48,696 nt of DNA. Origin: Pantoea sp. 18069. GTDB taxonomy: Bacteria; Pseudomonadota; Gammaproteobacteria; Burkholderiales; Burkholderiaceae_C. The stretch spans positions 1-48,696 of the forward strand of contig NZ_CACSJA010000038.1 in assembly GCF_902706035.1 (NCBI RefSeq), read 5' to 3'. Below the pieces are notes generated by a model. That model saw only the letters and a program-made list of their open reading frames with translations, was not told the origin of the DNA and ran no database searches. Position 1 is the first letter of the stretch. Each line of letters begins with the position of its first letter. The translations under genes were made by a program, and so were the position numbers. Positions 23,395 to 31,586 of this stretch are shown here, piece by piece.

Positions 23395-24575
23395 CCCAGC
23401 AGACCCGGGTTCCGCTGTGGCTGCTGGTGCTGGTCACGCTCAGCGGCACCATGGCGATGCACATTTTCGTGCCGGCCCTGCCCGTGGCGGGCCAGGCGCT
23501 GGGCGCGTCGCCCGCGAGCATGCAGCAGACGATCACGCTCTATGTGATCGGCCTGGCGCTGGGCCAGCTGATCTATGGCCCGGTGTCCGACGCGCTGGGC
23601 CGGCGCCCGGCGCTGCTGCTGGGGCTGTCGATTTATTTTGGCGCGGGCGTGATGGCCTTGTTCGCGCCCACGCTCGAGTGGCTGGTGACGGCGCGGCTGC
23701 TGCAGGCGCTGGGCGGCGCCGCGGGCATTGCGCTGGGGCGCGCCATCGTGCGCGACACGGCCCATCCCATGCGCGTGACCAAGGACCTGGCGCTGCTCAA
23801 CCTGCTGACGCTGGTCGGCCCGGGCCTGTCGCCGATTGTCGGCGCCTATCTTGCCGACCATTTCGGCTGGCGCGCGATCTATGTCTTTCTGGTGCTGATA
23901 GGCAGCGCGATGCTCATCTTCACTTACCGCCTGCTGCCCGAAACCAATACGCAGCTGCGGCCGCTCAAAGTGGGCTTCATTGCCCACGACTACCGCCAGC
24001 TGCTCACCCACCCCGGCTTTGCGGGCTATATGCTCGGCGGCGCCTGCATCACTTCGGCGCTCTATCCCTATCTTGCTTCGGTGCCCTATATCGTGCACGG
24101 GCAGATGGGGCTGCCGATCAGCTCCATTGGCTGGTTCGCGGCCAGCACGATTGTGGGCGCCAGCCTGGGTACGTTTCTCACGCGCCGGCTGTCGGGGCGC
24201 TGGCCGGCCGATCGTTTTTTGCTGATCGGCGCCGGGCTGGGGCTGGTGATGGCGGCCGCGCTGCTGCTGTTTCATCTGCTGGGCTGGCTCACGCCCGGCT
24301 GGTTGCTCGCGATCACCGTGACGATGACCTTCGGCGCGGGTTTCGCGAGCCCGGCGGCGCTGGGCTGCGCGCTGTCGGTGATGCCCGCGTTGGCCGGCTC
24401 GGCCGCCGGCTTTTACGGCTTTGGCCAGATGGCGATGGGCGCCGTGGGAACGCTGCTCGTCGGCTATGGCGATGATCCTGTGGTCTCCTGCGCGGTGACA
24501 CAGATCTGCATCACGGCGCTGGCTCTGGCGAGCTTTCGCTTTGCCCATGCGCATGGGGTGTACTCGAAGCCGTAA
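23391..24575 (+). CDS. Bcr/CflA-type MFS multidrug exporter
   Basis: The 394-residue transporter opens TLSGTMAMHIFVPALPVAGQ. The GQLIYGPVSDALGRRPALL loop is the Bcr/CflA form of MFS motif A, and the motif C region reads TLVGPGLSPIVGAYLADHFGWR. About twelve membrane spans are visible. The ATG at 23391 overlaps the previous gene's stop. With the MarR gene and the other MFS gene it forms a regulated efflux operon. Confidence 0.9.
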   Translation: MTQQTRVPLWLLVLVTLSGTMAMHIFVPALPVAGQALGASPASMQQTITLYVIGLALGQLIYGPVSDALGRRPALLLGLSIYFGAGVMALFAPTLEWLVTARLLQALGGAAGIALGRAIVRDTAHPMRVTKDLALLNLLTLVGPGLSPIVGAYLADHFGWRAIYVFLVLIGSAMLIFTYRLLPETNTQLRPLKVGFIAHDYRQLLTHPGFAGYMLGGACITSALYPYLASVPYIVHGQMGLPISSIGWFAASTIVGASLGTFLTRRLSGRWPADRFLLIGAGLGLVMAAALLLFHLLGWLTPGWLLAITVTMTFGAGFASPAALGCALSVMPALAGSAAGFYGFGQMAMGAVGTLLVGYGDDPVVSCAVTQICITALALASFRFAHAHGVYSKP

Positions 24576-24625
24576 GCGGCATGTGTCGGGGCGGCGGCGC
24601 CGCGCTGCAGTTCAATTCCTACGCA

Positions 24626-24648
24626 ATCAATAGAATTTGGCTATTGAT
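24626..24648. promoter_or_regulatory. AT-rich inverted repeat after the MFS pair
   Basis: ATCAATAG and CTATTGAT flank AATTTGG (8-7-8, perfect). The segment is strikingly AT-rich for this window and lies 51 bases after the transporter stop. It could be an operator for a rightward promoter or a weak terminator; nothing decides between these. Confidence 0.4.
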
Positions 24649-24792
24649 ATTCTGGTTTGTTTGGTTAAAGTTGCACCAGGTTCAGCGCCGCGGCACAGGT
24701 GCCAATGGCAGCCCGACAGGGCCGTCGTCAGCACCCGTGCAGCGGCACGGATCCCTCGCGCCTTGCGTTCGTGGTAGCAAGGTGTGATTCCA

Positions 24793-24832
24793 AAGGCCGG
24801 TCCATTCCTGGGCCGGCCTTGCTTTTTGTTTT
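24793..24832 (+). terminator. Intrinsic terminator
   Basis: AAGGCCGG and CCGGCCTT form an eight-base-pair GC-rich stem with a 12-base loop, followed by GCTTTTTGTTTT. It is a textbook rho-independent terminator for rightward transcription. It ends only about 31 bases before the next start codon, so it may end a short upstream RNA or attenuate the 24864 gene. Confidence 0.75.
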
Positions 24833-24863
24833 CAGCGCACAGCGCCTGCGCGCAGGAGGGCAA

Positions 24864-25349
24864 ATGGACGGACTTACTTTCACCGCCGAGATGGTCAAGG
24901 CCGGGGCCTGGCCTTCGGCCGTCGTGGCGATGGCGCTGATTTTCCGCGAGCAACTGCGCGCGCTGCTTGCACGTCTGAGCAAAGGCCGGCTCGGGCCCGC
25001 AGAGTTTGAATTCGAGCAGGAGCTTCAGGTGCTGGCCGCACAGTCGGCAGGGTCAGGGTCCGCATTCCTGGCGCGGGCAAATGCCGGCACCCTTCCCCCG
25101 GAAGGCTCTGCGCGCAATGCAATTTTGGTGGCGTGGCGCGACCTGGAACAGGCTGTCCATGGCCTGGCCGAGCAGCCTCCCGCGCAGGACCTTGTGCTGT
25201 ACCGGCAACTGGGCGCATTGCGCGATCAGGTAAGCCATGGCCTGGATTTCAGCCCGTCGCCTGAATCCGCCAGCGCCTATGTGCAGCTGGCCCGGGGCCT
25301 GCAGGCGCGGATCGCCCATGCGCAGGCCGGCCGGGGCAAGGGCGGGTAA
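24864..25349 (+). CDS. Small membrane-anchored hypothetical protein
   Basis: A 161-residue protein of unknown function. Residues 15-28 (AWPSAVVAMALIFR) form a single short hydrophobic segment, followed by a basic stretch (EQLRALLARLSKGRLG) and an acidic FEFEQELQVLAAQ. The rest is helical. The layout of an N-terminal span, arginine-rich juxtamembrane piece and AEFEFE-like segment recurs in unnamed bacterial proteins. The start is well supported by GCAGGAGGGCAA. A strong terminator lies just upstream. Confidence 0.72.
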   Translation: MDGLTFTAEMVKAGAWPSAVVAMALIFREQLRALLARLSKGRLGPAEFEFEQELQVLAAQSAGSGSAFLARANAGTLPPEGSARNAILVAWRDLEQAVHGLAEQPPAQDLVLYRQLGALRDQVSHGLDFSPSPESASAYVQLARGLQARIAHAQAGRGKGG

Positions 25350-25646
25350 AGAGGGCCCTTCGACCCTTCTACAGGCCCAGGGCGGCAACAGGACGCGGTG
25401 AACAAACCGTTCCCCGCGAACCGACCCAAGAGGAAGGGGTTCCCATGCCATCTGTCGACAACCCACCTCTTGCGGTGTGCCGGGTGATCGAGCGCTCGCG
25501 CTCGTGGTCCATGCGCTGGCAGCAGAAAAAAGGGCTACAGTCACGGGCCTGGCAGGATCTCGACCCTGCGCACGGGCCGCGAGAAAAGCCAGGCTGCGGC
25601 CATCGTGCGCAATCTACCGACAAAATGTCTTTCAGGAAGCTGTGTG

Positions 25647-26501
25647 ATGAAGATTGCCTTCGTTGGTGCGGGCCGTCTTGGCCAGACTCTGGCCGCGGCC
25701 TTCTTTGAAGCGGGGTGGGCCGTCACGGGCGTTGCGAGCCGCTCCGCCGGTTCATCGGACCTGCTCGCCAAGGCCGCGGGAGCCGGCTGCACGGTCTACC
25801 GCCATCCCCAGGAGGCGGTGGACGCCGCGGATCTGGTCTTCCTGACGGTGCCGGATGATGCCATCCAGTCCCTTGCTTCGGGTCTGCGCTGGCGACAGGG
25901 CCAGAGCGTCGTCCATTGCAGCGGCGCGACGGAAGTGTCCGTCCTGGCGCAGGCGCAAGAGCAGGGCGCGCAGATTGGCGGCTTCCATCCGCTGCAGCTG
26001 TTCGCCGATCCCGTTTTGGCCCTTCCTCGCGTCGCCGGAAGCAGCGTGGCCATTGAAGCTTGCGAAGCGCTTTTGCCCACCTTGACGCAACTCGCAGAGT
26101 CAGTGGGCTACCGTCCCATCACCTTGCCGCCCGGAGTGCGCGGTCGCTATCACGCCGCAACCAACTATTCGGCCAGCTTCTTGCTGTCTTTGCTGCGCGA
26201 AGCCTGCGATCTCTGGAATGCATTCGGCGTCGACGACAAGACTGCATTGGCGGCGCTTCTTCCCTTGGCCCACGGCACATTGGATGCGGCCGAGGCAAGG
26301 GGATTGGCCGGTGCGCTGTCAGGGCCCATTTCACGCGGTGACGCCGGCGTTGTGCGGAGGCACGTCACCGATCTCGCCGCCACCAGCGCCGATGCCGTGG
26401 AGTTCTATCGCACCATGGCGCGTCGGCAGATCTTGCTGGCGAAGGAGAACGGCAGGCTCAGCCCCGATGACATCGCGCGCGTGGAGGCGTCACTGGGCTG
26501 A
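25647..26501 (+). CDS. Rossmann-like/DUF2520 oxidoreductase-type protein
   Basis: The 284-residue protein has an N-terminal NAD(P)-binding fold (KIAFVGAGRLGQTLAAAFF, GxGxxG) and LVFLTVPDDAIQSLA. The DUF2520 landmarks GGFHPLQLFADP and YHAATNYSASFLLSLLREA belong to the C-terminal helical dimerisation domain. The family is related to F420-dependent NADP reductases and 2-dehydropantoate reductases; substrates are unknown. The ATG at 25647 follows AGGAAG. About 300 bases upstream contain nothing I can assign. Confidence 0.85.
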   Translation: MKIAFVGAGRLGQTLAAAFFEAGWAVTGVASRSAGSSDLLAKAAGAGCTVYRHPQEAVDAADLVFLTVPDDAIQSLASGLRWRQGQSVVHCSGATEVSVLAQAQEQGAQIGGFHPLQLFADPVLALPRVAGSSVAIEACEALLPTLTQLAESVGYRPITLPPGVRGRYHAATNYSASFLLSLLREACDLWNAFGVDDKTALAALLPLAHGTLDAAEARGLAGALSGPISRGDAGVVRRHVTDLAATSADAVEFYRTMARRQILLAKENGRLSPDDIARVEASLG

Positions 26502-26575
26502 TTCTTGTCCATCCGAGCGAGGAAATCCGGAAGCGGAGTGCCGTCGTCAAGGATGCGGGCATCAAGGTGGAGTGA
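26502..26575 (+). pseudogene. C-terminal scrap of a Bug receptor
   Basis: Immediately after the DUF2520 stop, codons read HPSEEIRKRSAVVKDAGIKVE and a stop. Bug receptors typically end with a helix of the type ExxRWxxVVKxAGIKxE, as the gene at 3263 does with VIRKADIKVD. Only about two dozen codons remain. It suggests that a receptor once stood here beside the IclR gene. Confidence 0.5.
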
Positions 26576-26587
26576 ACGCCGCGCCCC

Positions 26588-27385
26588 TCAGCGCCTGACG
26601 GTACGGCCGGCCACAGGCGCGCGCAGGCACAGCTCGACCTGCCGGGCCGCGGCGCGCACCCGCTCGGAGATGCTGCGCACCCGGCCGGGCGTCATGCGCT
26701 GGGTCAGCGCGGCGACGCTGATCGCGCCAATCGGCTGGCCCATGGAATCGCAGAAATGCGCGCCCACGGCCGTGACGCCCAGGCTCACGCGGTTCTGTAT
26801 CACGGCCACGCCGGTCGCCGCGGTCTGCTCGCAGGCTTCGAGCAGCGCGCTTTCGGTGAGCTTGCCAAACATGGGCAATACCGGCGCGACGCGCTCGATG
26901 ATTTCCTGGCGCTCGTCGGGCGCGATCGCCGCCAGGATGGCCAGGCCGCCCGCGCCCACGCCCAGGGGCCGGCGGCTGCCCACTTCCAGCACCAGCGTAC
27001 GGATAGGAAACGAGCCTTCGCAGCGGTGCATGCATACCGCCTCGAAACCACTGCGCAGCACCAGGTAGACGGTGTCTTCGGTCGCGCGCTCTAACTCGGC
27101 CATCGCCGGCTCGCACAGGTCGCGCACGTCGTACATGGTGGAGCCCGCAATGCCCAGCTCGAACGCCAGCGGCCCGAGCTTGTAGCGGTGCGTCTCGCGG
27201 TTGTGCGCGACCAGCCGTTCGGCCATCAGCTGCTTGAGGATGCGGTGCGCCGACGGGTGCGGCATCCCGGACTTTTCAGACAGTTCGCTTAACGGACAGC
27301 CGCGCGCGCCTGCGGTCGCCAGCAGCTTGAGCAAGACCACCCCGCGTTTGAGGGAGCCGGCTTCGGAGGTGTTTTTCGTGTTCAT
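26588..27385 (-). CDS. IclR-family regulator
   Basis: The 265-residue factor has an N-terminal winged helix: SLKRGVVLLKLLATAGARG, LSELSEKSGMPHPSAHRIL and HRYKLGPLAFELG. A C-terminal effector domain follows with MHRCEGSFPIRTLVLEVGSR, PLGVGAGGLAILA and GVTAVGAHFCDSMG. It is divergent from the SDR-fumarylacetoacetase operon with about 80 bases between start codons. IclR proteins in such places usually sense aromatic catabolites. It probably regulates that operon. Confidence 0.9.
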   Translation of the reverse strand: MNTKNTSEAGSLKRGVVLLKLLATAGARGCPLSELSEKSGMPHPSAHRILKQLMAERLVAHNRETHRYKLGPLAFELGIAGSTMYDVRDLCEPAMAELERATEDTVYLVLRSGFEAVCMHRCEGSFPIRTLVLEVGSRRPLGVGAGGLAILAAIAPDERQEIIERVAPVLPMFGKLTESALLEACEQTAATGVAVIQNRVSLGVTAVGAHFCDSMGQPIGAISVAALTQRMTPGRVRSISERVRAAARQVELCLRAPVAGRTVRR

Positions 27386-27453
27386 TTAACGGACAAGGAT
27401 GAGACTGTTTGCTGCTGATTAGAAAACAATCAACCCAATTCAACAACCTGACA

Positions 27454-27466
27454 TCCAACTATTGGA
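27454..27466. promoter_or_regulatory. Inverted repeat before the SDR operon
   Basis: TCCAA-CTA-TTGGA is a perfect 5-3-5 repeat immediately before the SDR start codon (and partly over the alternative TTG start). It lies in the divergent region between the IclR and SDR genes. It is a candidate repressor site. Confidence 0.4.
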
Positions 27467-27467
27467 C

Positions 27468-28229
27468 ATGCCCATGCCGCAACACACTCAGCATTCCCCA
27501 TTGCGCGGCAAGATCGCGCTCGTCACGGGCGGCAGCAATGGCATAGGCGCGGCCACGGTGCGCGCGCTGGCCGGCGAAGGCGCCACGGTCGTGATCGGCT
27601 ACCACCAGAGCCTGGAGCGCGCTGAAGTCTTGCGCGCGCAATTGCCCGGCACGCACCACACGCTGCGCATCGCGCTCGAAGAACAGGCGAGCCACGCTGC
27701 GGCCGCCGAATGGCTTGCGCAGACTTTCGGCCAGGTGGATGTGCTGGTGAACTCCGCAGGCTTCACGCAGCGCATTGCGCATGCGGACACCGACACGCTC
27801 GACCCCGACCTGTTCAACCGCATTCTCTGCGCCAATGTCGGCGGCACCTATGCGGTCACGCGCGCGCTGCTGCCCTTGCTGCGCAAATCCTCCAGCGCCG
27901 TGGTGGTCAACGTCTCGTCGGTCTCGGCCTTCACTGGCCTGGGCAGCAATATGGCCTACTGCGCGGCCAAGGCCGGACTGGACACGCTCACGGTGTCGAT
28001 GGCGCGCGCGTTCGGCCCGGTGCGCTTTCTGTGCGTATCGCCGGCATCGGTCGACACCGATTTCGTCGGCGGGCGCAGCCGCGCCGAACTCGAGAGCAAA
28101 GCCGCCCAGACGCCGCTGGGCCGCGTGGTCGTGCCCGGCGATGTGGCCCAGGCGGTGATTGCCTGCGCCACGCACCTGCGCACCGCGACGGGTGCGCGCA
28201 TCGTGATCGATGGAGGGCACTCGCTGTGA
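27468..28229 (+). CDS. SDR-family oxidoreductase
   Basis: The short-chain dehydrogenase has a classic TGGSNGIGAATVRALAGEG cofactor motif, NSAG (in VLVNSAGFTQR), the active serine in VNVSSVSAFTGLG and the Tyr-x3-Lys in YCAAKAGLDTL. Possible starts are the TTG at 27462 and ATGs at 27468 and 27474; none has a strong ribosome site, and 27468 is a compromise. It is first in an operon with a fumarylacetoacetase, so it may dehydrogenate a ring or side-chain intermediate. The next gene overlaps its stop. Confidence 0.88.
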   Translation: MPMPQHTQHSPLRGKIALVTGGSNGIGAATVRALAGEGATVVIGYHQSLERAEVLRAQLPGTHHTLRIALEEQASHAAAAEWLAQTFGQVDVLVNSAGFTQRIAHADTDTLDPDLFNRILCANVGGTYAVTRALLPLLRKSSSAVVVNVSSVSAFTGLGSNMAYCAAKAGLDTLTVSMARAFGPVRFLCVSPASVDTDFVGGRSRAELESKAAQTPLGRVVVPGDVAQAVIACATHLRTATGARIVIDGGHSL

Positions 28230-29563
28230 ACGCCTCCCTGCTCAATGCCACCCACGACCCCGCGCTGCGCAGCTGGGTCGAGAGCGCCAACCAGCCCGGG
28301 GCCGATTTCCCCCTGCAGAACCTGCCGTTCGCGGTGTTCAGCGTGCGCGCTGCGGCCGGGGCCCCGCGCTGCGGCGTGGGCATTGGCGACCAGATCCTCG
28401 ACGTCGCGGCCTGTGCGCCGCTGCTGCCGGGCCTGGCCGCCGACGCCGCGCGGGCCTGCGCCGCGCCCACGCTCAATCCGCTGATGGCGCTGGGCAATGC
28501 CAGCGCGTCGGCGTTGCGCGCCGAACTCTCGCGCCTGCTGAGCGCCGGCCAGACCGCGCAGCGCGAGAAGCTCGCACAGGCGCTGCACCCGCTGGCCGAC
28601 GTGGAACTGCACCTGCCCGTGAAAGTCGGCGGCTATACCGACTTCTTTGCGTCGGTGCACCATGCGACCAATGCGGGGCGGCTGTTTCGTCCCGATGCGC
28701 CGCTGCTGCCCAACTACAAATACGTTCCCGTGGCCTACAGCGGCCGGGCCAACAGCGTGCGCGTGGGCGGCGCGCCGGTGCAGCGCCCCTGGGGCCAGCT
28801 GAAAGCTGCGGACCAGAGCGCGCCGGTGTTCGCAGCGGCCCGGCGCCTGGACTATGAAGTCGAGCTGGGCATCTATATCGGCGCGCCTTCACAGACCGGC
28901 CGCCCACTGGCCGTGGGCAAGGCCTGGGACCATGTGTTTGGCTTCTCGCTGCTCAACGACTGGTCGGCGCGCGATATCCAGGCCTGGGAATACCAGCCGC
29001 TGGGCCCGTTTCTCGCCAAGAGCTTCGCGACCAGCGTCGCGCCCTGGGTGGTGACGGCCGAAGCGCTGGCGCCGTTTCGCCAGGCCATGGCCGCACGCGA
29101 GTCCGGGGACCCCGCGCCCTTGCCCCATCTGTTCGATGCGGCCGACCAGGCGCTGGGCAGCGTGAGCGTCAACATCGAGGCCTTGCTGCGCAGCGCGCGC
29201 ATGCGTGATGAGGGCCTGCCCGCGCAGCGGCTGTCGCGCTCGAACGCCGCCACGCTCTACTGGAGCTTCGCGCAGATGCTGGCCCACCACACCAGCAACG
29301 GCAGCGCGCTCGATACCGGCGATCTGCTGGGCTCGGGCACGATCTCGGGCAGCAGCGCCGATGCCCTGGGCAGTCTGCTGGAGCTCACGCGCGGCGGCGC
29401 CGAGCCGCTGACGCTGGCCGCAACGCAGGAGCAGCGCACCTTCCTGCAGGACGGCGACGAAGTCAGCCTGCGCGGGCGCAGCGAGCGCCAAGGCTTTGTC
29501 GGCATAGGCTGGGGCCATTGCACGGCCACGCTGCGCGCGGCCACGGCCACGCCGCTGGGCTGA
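28226..29563 (+). CDS. fahA: Fumarylacetoacetase
   Basis: The 445-residue hydrolase cleaves fumarylacetoacetate (or a close analogue) to fumarate and acetoacetate. An N-terminal SH3-like domain covers residues 1 to about 120. The catalytic domain has DFFASVHHATNAGRLF (with the catalytic His), LDYEVELGIYIG (metal-binding acidic residues) and LNDWSARDIQAWEYQPLGP, the last nearly identical to animal FAH as I recall it. The GTG at 28226 overlaps the SDR stop (GTGA). Homogentisate dioxygenase is not adjacent, so the substrate could come from a homologous ring-cleavage route. Confidence 0.9.
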   Translation: MNASLLNATHDPALRSWVESANQPGADFPLQNLPFAVFSVRAAAGAPRCGVGIGDQILDVAACAPLLPGLAADAARACAAPTLNPLMALGNASASALRAELSRLLSAGQTAQREKLAQALHPLADVELHLPVKVGGYTDFFASVHHATNAGRLFRPDAPLLPNYKYVPVAYSGRANSVRVGGAPVQRPWGQLKAADQSAPVFAAARRLDYEVELGIYIGAPSQTGRPLAVGKAWDHVFGFSLLNDWSARDIQAWEYQPLGPFLAKSFATSVAPWVVTAEALAPFRQAMAARESGDPAPLPHLFDAADQALGSVSVNIEALLRSARMRDEGLPAQRLSRSNAATLYWSFAQMLAHHTSNGSALDTGDLLGSGTISGSSADALGSLLELTRGGAEPLTLAATQEQRTFLQDGDEVSLRGRSERQGFVGIGWGHCTATLRAATATPLG

Positions 29564-29573
29564 AGGAAGCAAT

Positions 29574-29939
29574 ATGCTCGTCGAACAACGCACCTACACG
29601 ACCCACCCCGGCAAGTGGCGCGACTATCTTGCGCTCTATGAAGCCGAAGGCCTGGAAGTGCAGCAGCGCATCCTGGGCCGCATGGTCGGCTACTACACGA
29701 CCGAGTCGGGGCCGCTCAACCAGATCGTGCATCTGTGGGCCTATGCCGACTTCAACGAACGCGCCGCGCTGCGCGCGCGCCTGATGGCCGAGCCGAAGTG
29801 GCTGGCCTATGTGGCGCGCATGCTGCCGCTGCTGCAGAGCCAGGAATCGAAGTTCCTCACGCCCGCGCCGTTCTTCACGCCGCAGTGGCAAACCATGCCA
29901 ACCCCCGCCATCCAACAGGAGACCTCCCATGCTGTGTAA
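29574..29939 (+). CDS. NIPSNAP-family protein
   Basis: The 121-residue ferredoxin-like alpha/beta protein opens MLVEQRTYTTHPGKWRDYLA. The family features GRMVGYYTTESGPLNQIVHLW and YADFNERAALRARL follow. NIPSNAP domains often accompany catabolic operons and have unclear roles (small-molecule binding or monooxygenase-like). It starts 10 bases after fahA behind GAAGGAAG and overlaps the following gene by 11 bases. Confidence 0.88.
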   Translation: MLVEQRTYTTHPGKWRDYLALYEAEGLEVQQRILGRMVGYYTTESGPLNQIVHLWAYADFNERAALRARLMAEPKWLAYVARMLPLLQSQESKFLTPAPFFTPQWQTMPTPAIQQETSHAV

Positions 29940-30486
29940 AAAGCTCCACCATGCGGCCTTTCGCTGCAAGGACGCCGCCGAGACCGTACAGTTCTATACC
30001 GACGTGCTGGGCCTGAAGTTCGCCCACGCGATGGGCGAGGACCATGTGCCGTCCACGGGCAAGTACAGCCCGCACATCCATATCTTTTTCGAAATGGAAG
30101 ACGGCAGCAACATCGCCTTCTTCGAATGCCCCGAAGACGCGGGCGAAGCCTCGGGGCGCGACGCGCAGACGCCGGGCTGGATACAGCACTTCGCGTTCGA
30201 GGTCGACAGCCTGGCGACGCTGGAGCAGGCCCGGCGCGACCTGCTGGCCAAGGGCCTCAAGGTCGTGGGCCCGACCAACCACGACGACTTCATCACCTCG
30301 ATCTATTTCTTCGACCCTTCGGGCCACCGGCTCGAGCTGACGGTGCGCACCTGCGAGCCGCAGCGCTATGCGCAGTTCGAGGCCGAGGCGCCCGAAGTGC
30401 TGGCGCTGTGGAACCAGACCCATGACTGGTCGCAGCGCGAGAAGGTGTTCGGCGCCAAGACCGGCTACGTGCGCGCGCCGGCCTGA
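29929..30486 (+). CDS. VOC-superfamily dioxygenase-like protein
   Basis: The 185-residue protein shows the paired beta-alpha-beta-beta-beta modules of the glyoxalase/extradiol dioxygenase fold. Candidate metal ligands are a His near the start (KKLHHAAFRCKD), a His in the second module (GWIQHFAFEVDSL) and a Glu at the end of GHRLELTVR. Beside fumarylacetoacetase it could be a ring-cleaving dioxygenase or an isomerase-like step. A 50-residue C-terminal extension (PQRYAQFEAEAPEVL onward) resembles the tail of biphenyl-type VOC proteins. The start follows CAGGAGACC. Confidence 0.85.
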   Translation: MLCKKLHHAAFRCKDAAETVQFYTDVLGLKFAHAMGEDHVPSTGKYSPHIHIFFEMEDGSNIAFFECPEDAGEASGRDAQTPGWIQHFAFEVDSLATLEQARRDLLAKGLKVVGPTNHDDFITSIYFFDPSGHRLELTVRTCEPQRYAQFEAEAPEVLALWNQTHDWSQREKVFGAKTGYVRAPA

Positions 30487-30533
30487 GCCACGGCTGCCCC
30501 TTTCCCCAAAATCAATAAGTTCAGGAGACAAAC

Positions 30534-31508
30534 ATGGCCCCCATTTCCCGTCGTTGCGCGCTGCTCGCTGGCGCCGTATCCCTGGCGCCGTTCGCCACCT
30601 GGGCCCAGGGCGCGTATCCCAGCCGGCCCATCCAGCTGATCCATGGCTTTGGCGCGGGCGGCAATGCCGACGTCGTCGCCCGGCTCGTGGGCCAGAAGCT
30701 GCAGGACAGCCTCGGGCAGCCGGTCGTTATCGAAATCAAGAGCGGCGCGGGCGGCGCCATCGCGAGCAATGCCGTGGCCAAGGCCGCGCCCGATGGCTAC
30801 AGCCTGGTGATGCTCACGGGCGCCCACACCGTCTCGGCGGCGCTGCGCAAGTCCATGCCCTATGACGCGGTCAAGGATTTCGCCTTCCTGTCCACCGTGT
30901 CGTCGTTCCCGTTCGTCGTCGCCGTGCGCGCCGAGCATCCGGCCAAGAGCCTGGCCGAACTGCTGGCCATGGCGCGCAAGGACACGGACAAGGTCAGTTT
31001 CACGTCGGTGGGCGTGGGCTCGACGCAGCACATGGTCGGCGAACTGCTGGGCGCGACGGCCCGGGTCAAGCTGCTGCACATTCCCTACCGCGGCGGCGGC
31101 GCGCCCGTGCAGGCGGTAATTGCCGGTGACGTGGATGTGCTCACGGACACGCTCACGGTGGCCGCGCCGCACATCAAGTCGGGGCGCCTGCGCGCGCTGG
31201 CGATCACCAGCGCCGAGCCCTGGCCGTCGCTGCCCGGCGTGGCGCCGGTCGCCACGGTGCTGCCGGGCTTCGAAGTGCGCTCCTGGCTGGGCCTGGCCGC
31301 ACCCGCGGGCACGCCTGCCGACGTAGTGCAAAAGCTCGCCGCCGAGATCCACAAGGCGCTCAATGCGCCCGATCTGCAGCAGGCGCTGGCCAATGCGGGC
31401 AGCGCCGCGACGCCGAGTTCGCCCGAGCAGATGCGCGCCATGGTCGGCAGCGAGATCGCGCGCTGGCGGGGCGTCATCCAGCAGGTCGGTATCCCGCTGC
31501 AGGGCTGA
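30534..31508 (+). CDS. Bug/TctC-family receptor of the fahA operon
   Basis: The 324-residue periplasmic receptor has a signal peptide (SRRCALLAGAVSLAPFATWAQ). Bug landmarks follow: YPSRPIQLIHGFGAGGNADV, IKSGAGGAIASNAVAKA and HIPYRGGGAPVQAVIAGDV. AGGA and PDGYSL spacing is normal. It is 47 bases downstream of the VOC gene and ends at a terminator, so it is the last gene of the operon. It probably binds the aromatic or carboxylic acid that the preceding enzymes degrade. Confidence 0.9.
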   Translation: MAPISRRCALLAGAVSLAPFATWAQGAYPSRPIQLIHGFGAGGNADVVARLVGQKLQDSLGQPVVIEIKSGAGGAIASNAVAKAAPDGYSLVMLTGAHTVSAALRKSMPYDAVKDFAFLSTVSSFPFVVAVRAEHPAKSLAELLAMARKDTDKVSFTSVGVGSTQHMVGELLGATARVKLLHIPYRGGGAPVQAVIAGDVDVLTDTLTVAAPHIKSGRLRALAITSAEPWPSLPGVAPVATVLPGFEVRSWLGLAAPAGTPADVVQKLAAEIHKALNAPDLQQALANAGSAATPSSPEQMRAMVGSEIARWRGVIQQVGIPLQG

Positions 31509-31526
31509 TTTCACGCGACAATCGCC

Positions 31527-31566
31527 AGGCCGCGCCGGCATGCGTGCGGCAGCGGCCTTTTTGTTG
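31527..31566 (+). terminator. Intrinsic terminator after the fahA operon
   Basis: AGGCCGC (31527) pairs with GCGGCCT (ending 31558) around an 18-base GC-rich loop that can itself pair. TTTTTGTTGT follows. Placed 18 bases after the receptor stop codon, it should end the operon and leave the FMN reductase gene with its own promoter or read-through. Confidence 0.65.
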
Positions 31567-31586
31567 TGACCTTCAAGGAAATTTTC

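Noticed and set aside
24741..24792. tRNA-like GTTCG and GATTCC strings before the terminator
   Set aside because: No acceptor stem, D-loop or anticodon arm can be formed around them; treated only as part of a possible small RNA.
25369..25623. Short frames in the gap before the DUF2520 gene
   Set aside because: Neither strand gives a domain, a good ribosome site or protein-like composition.
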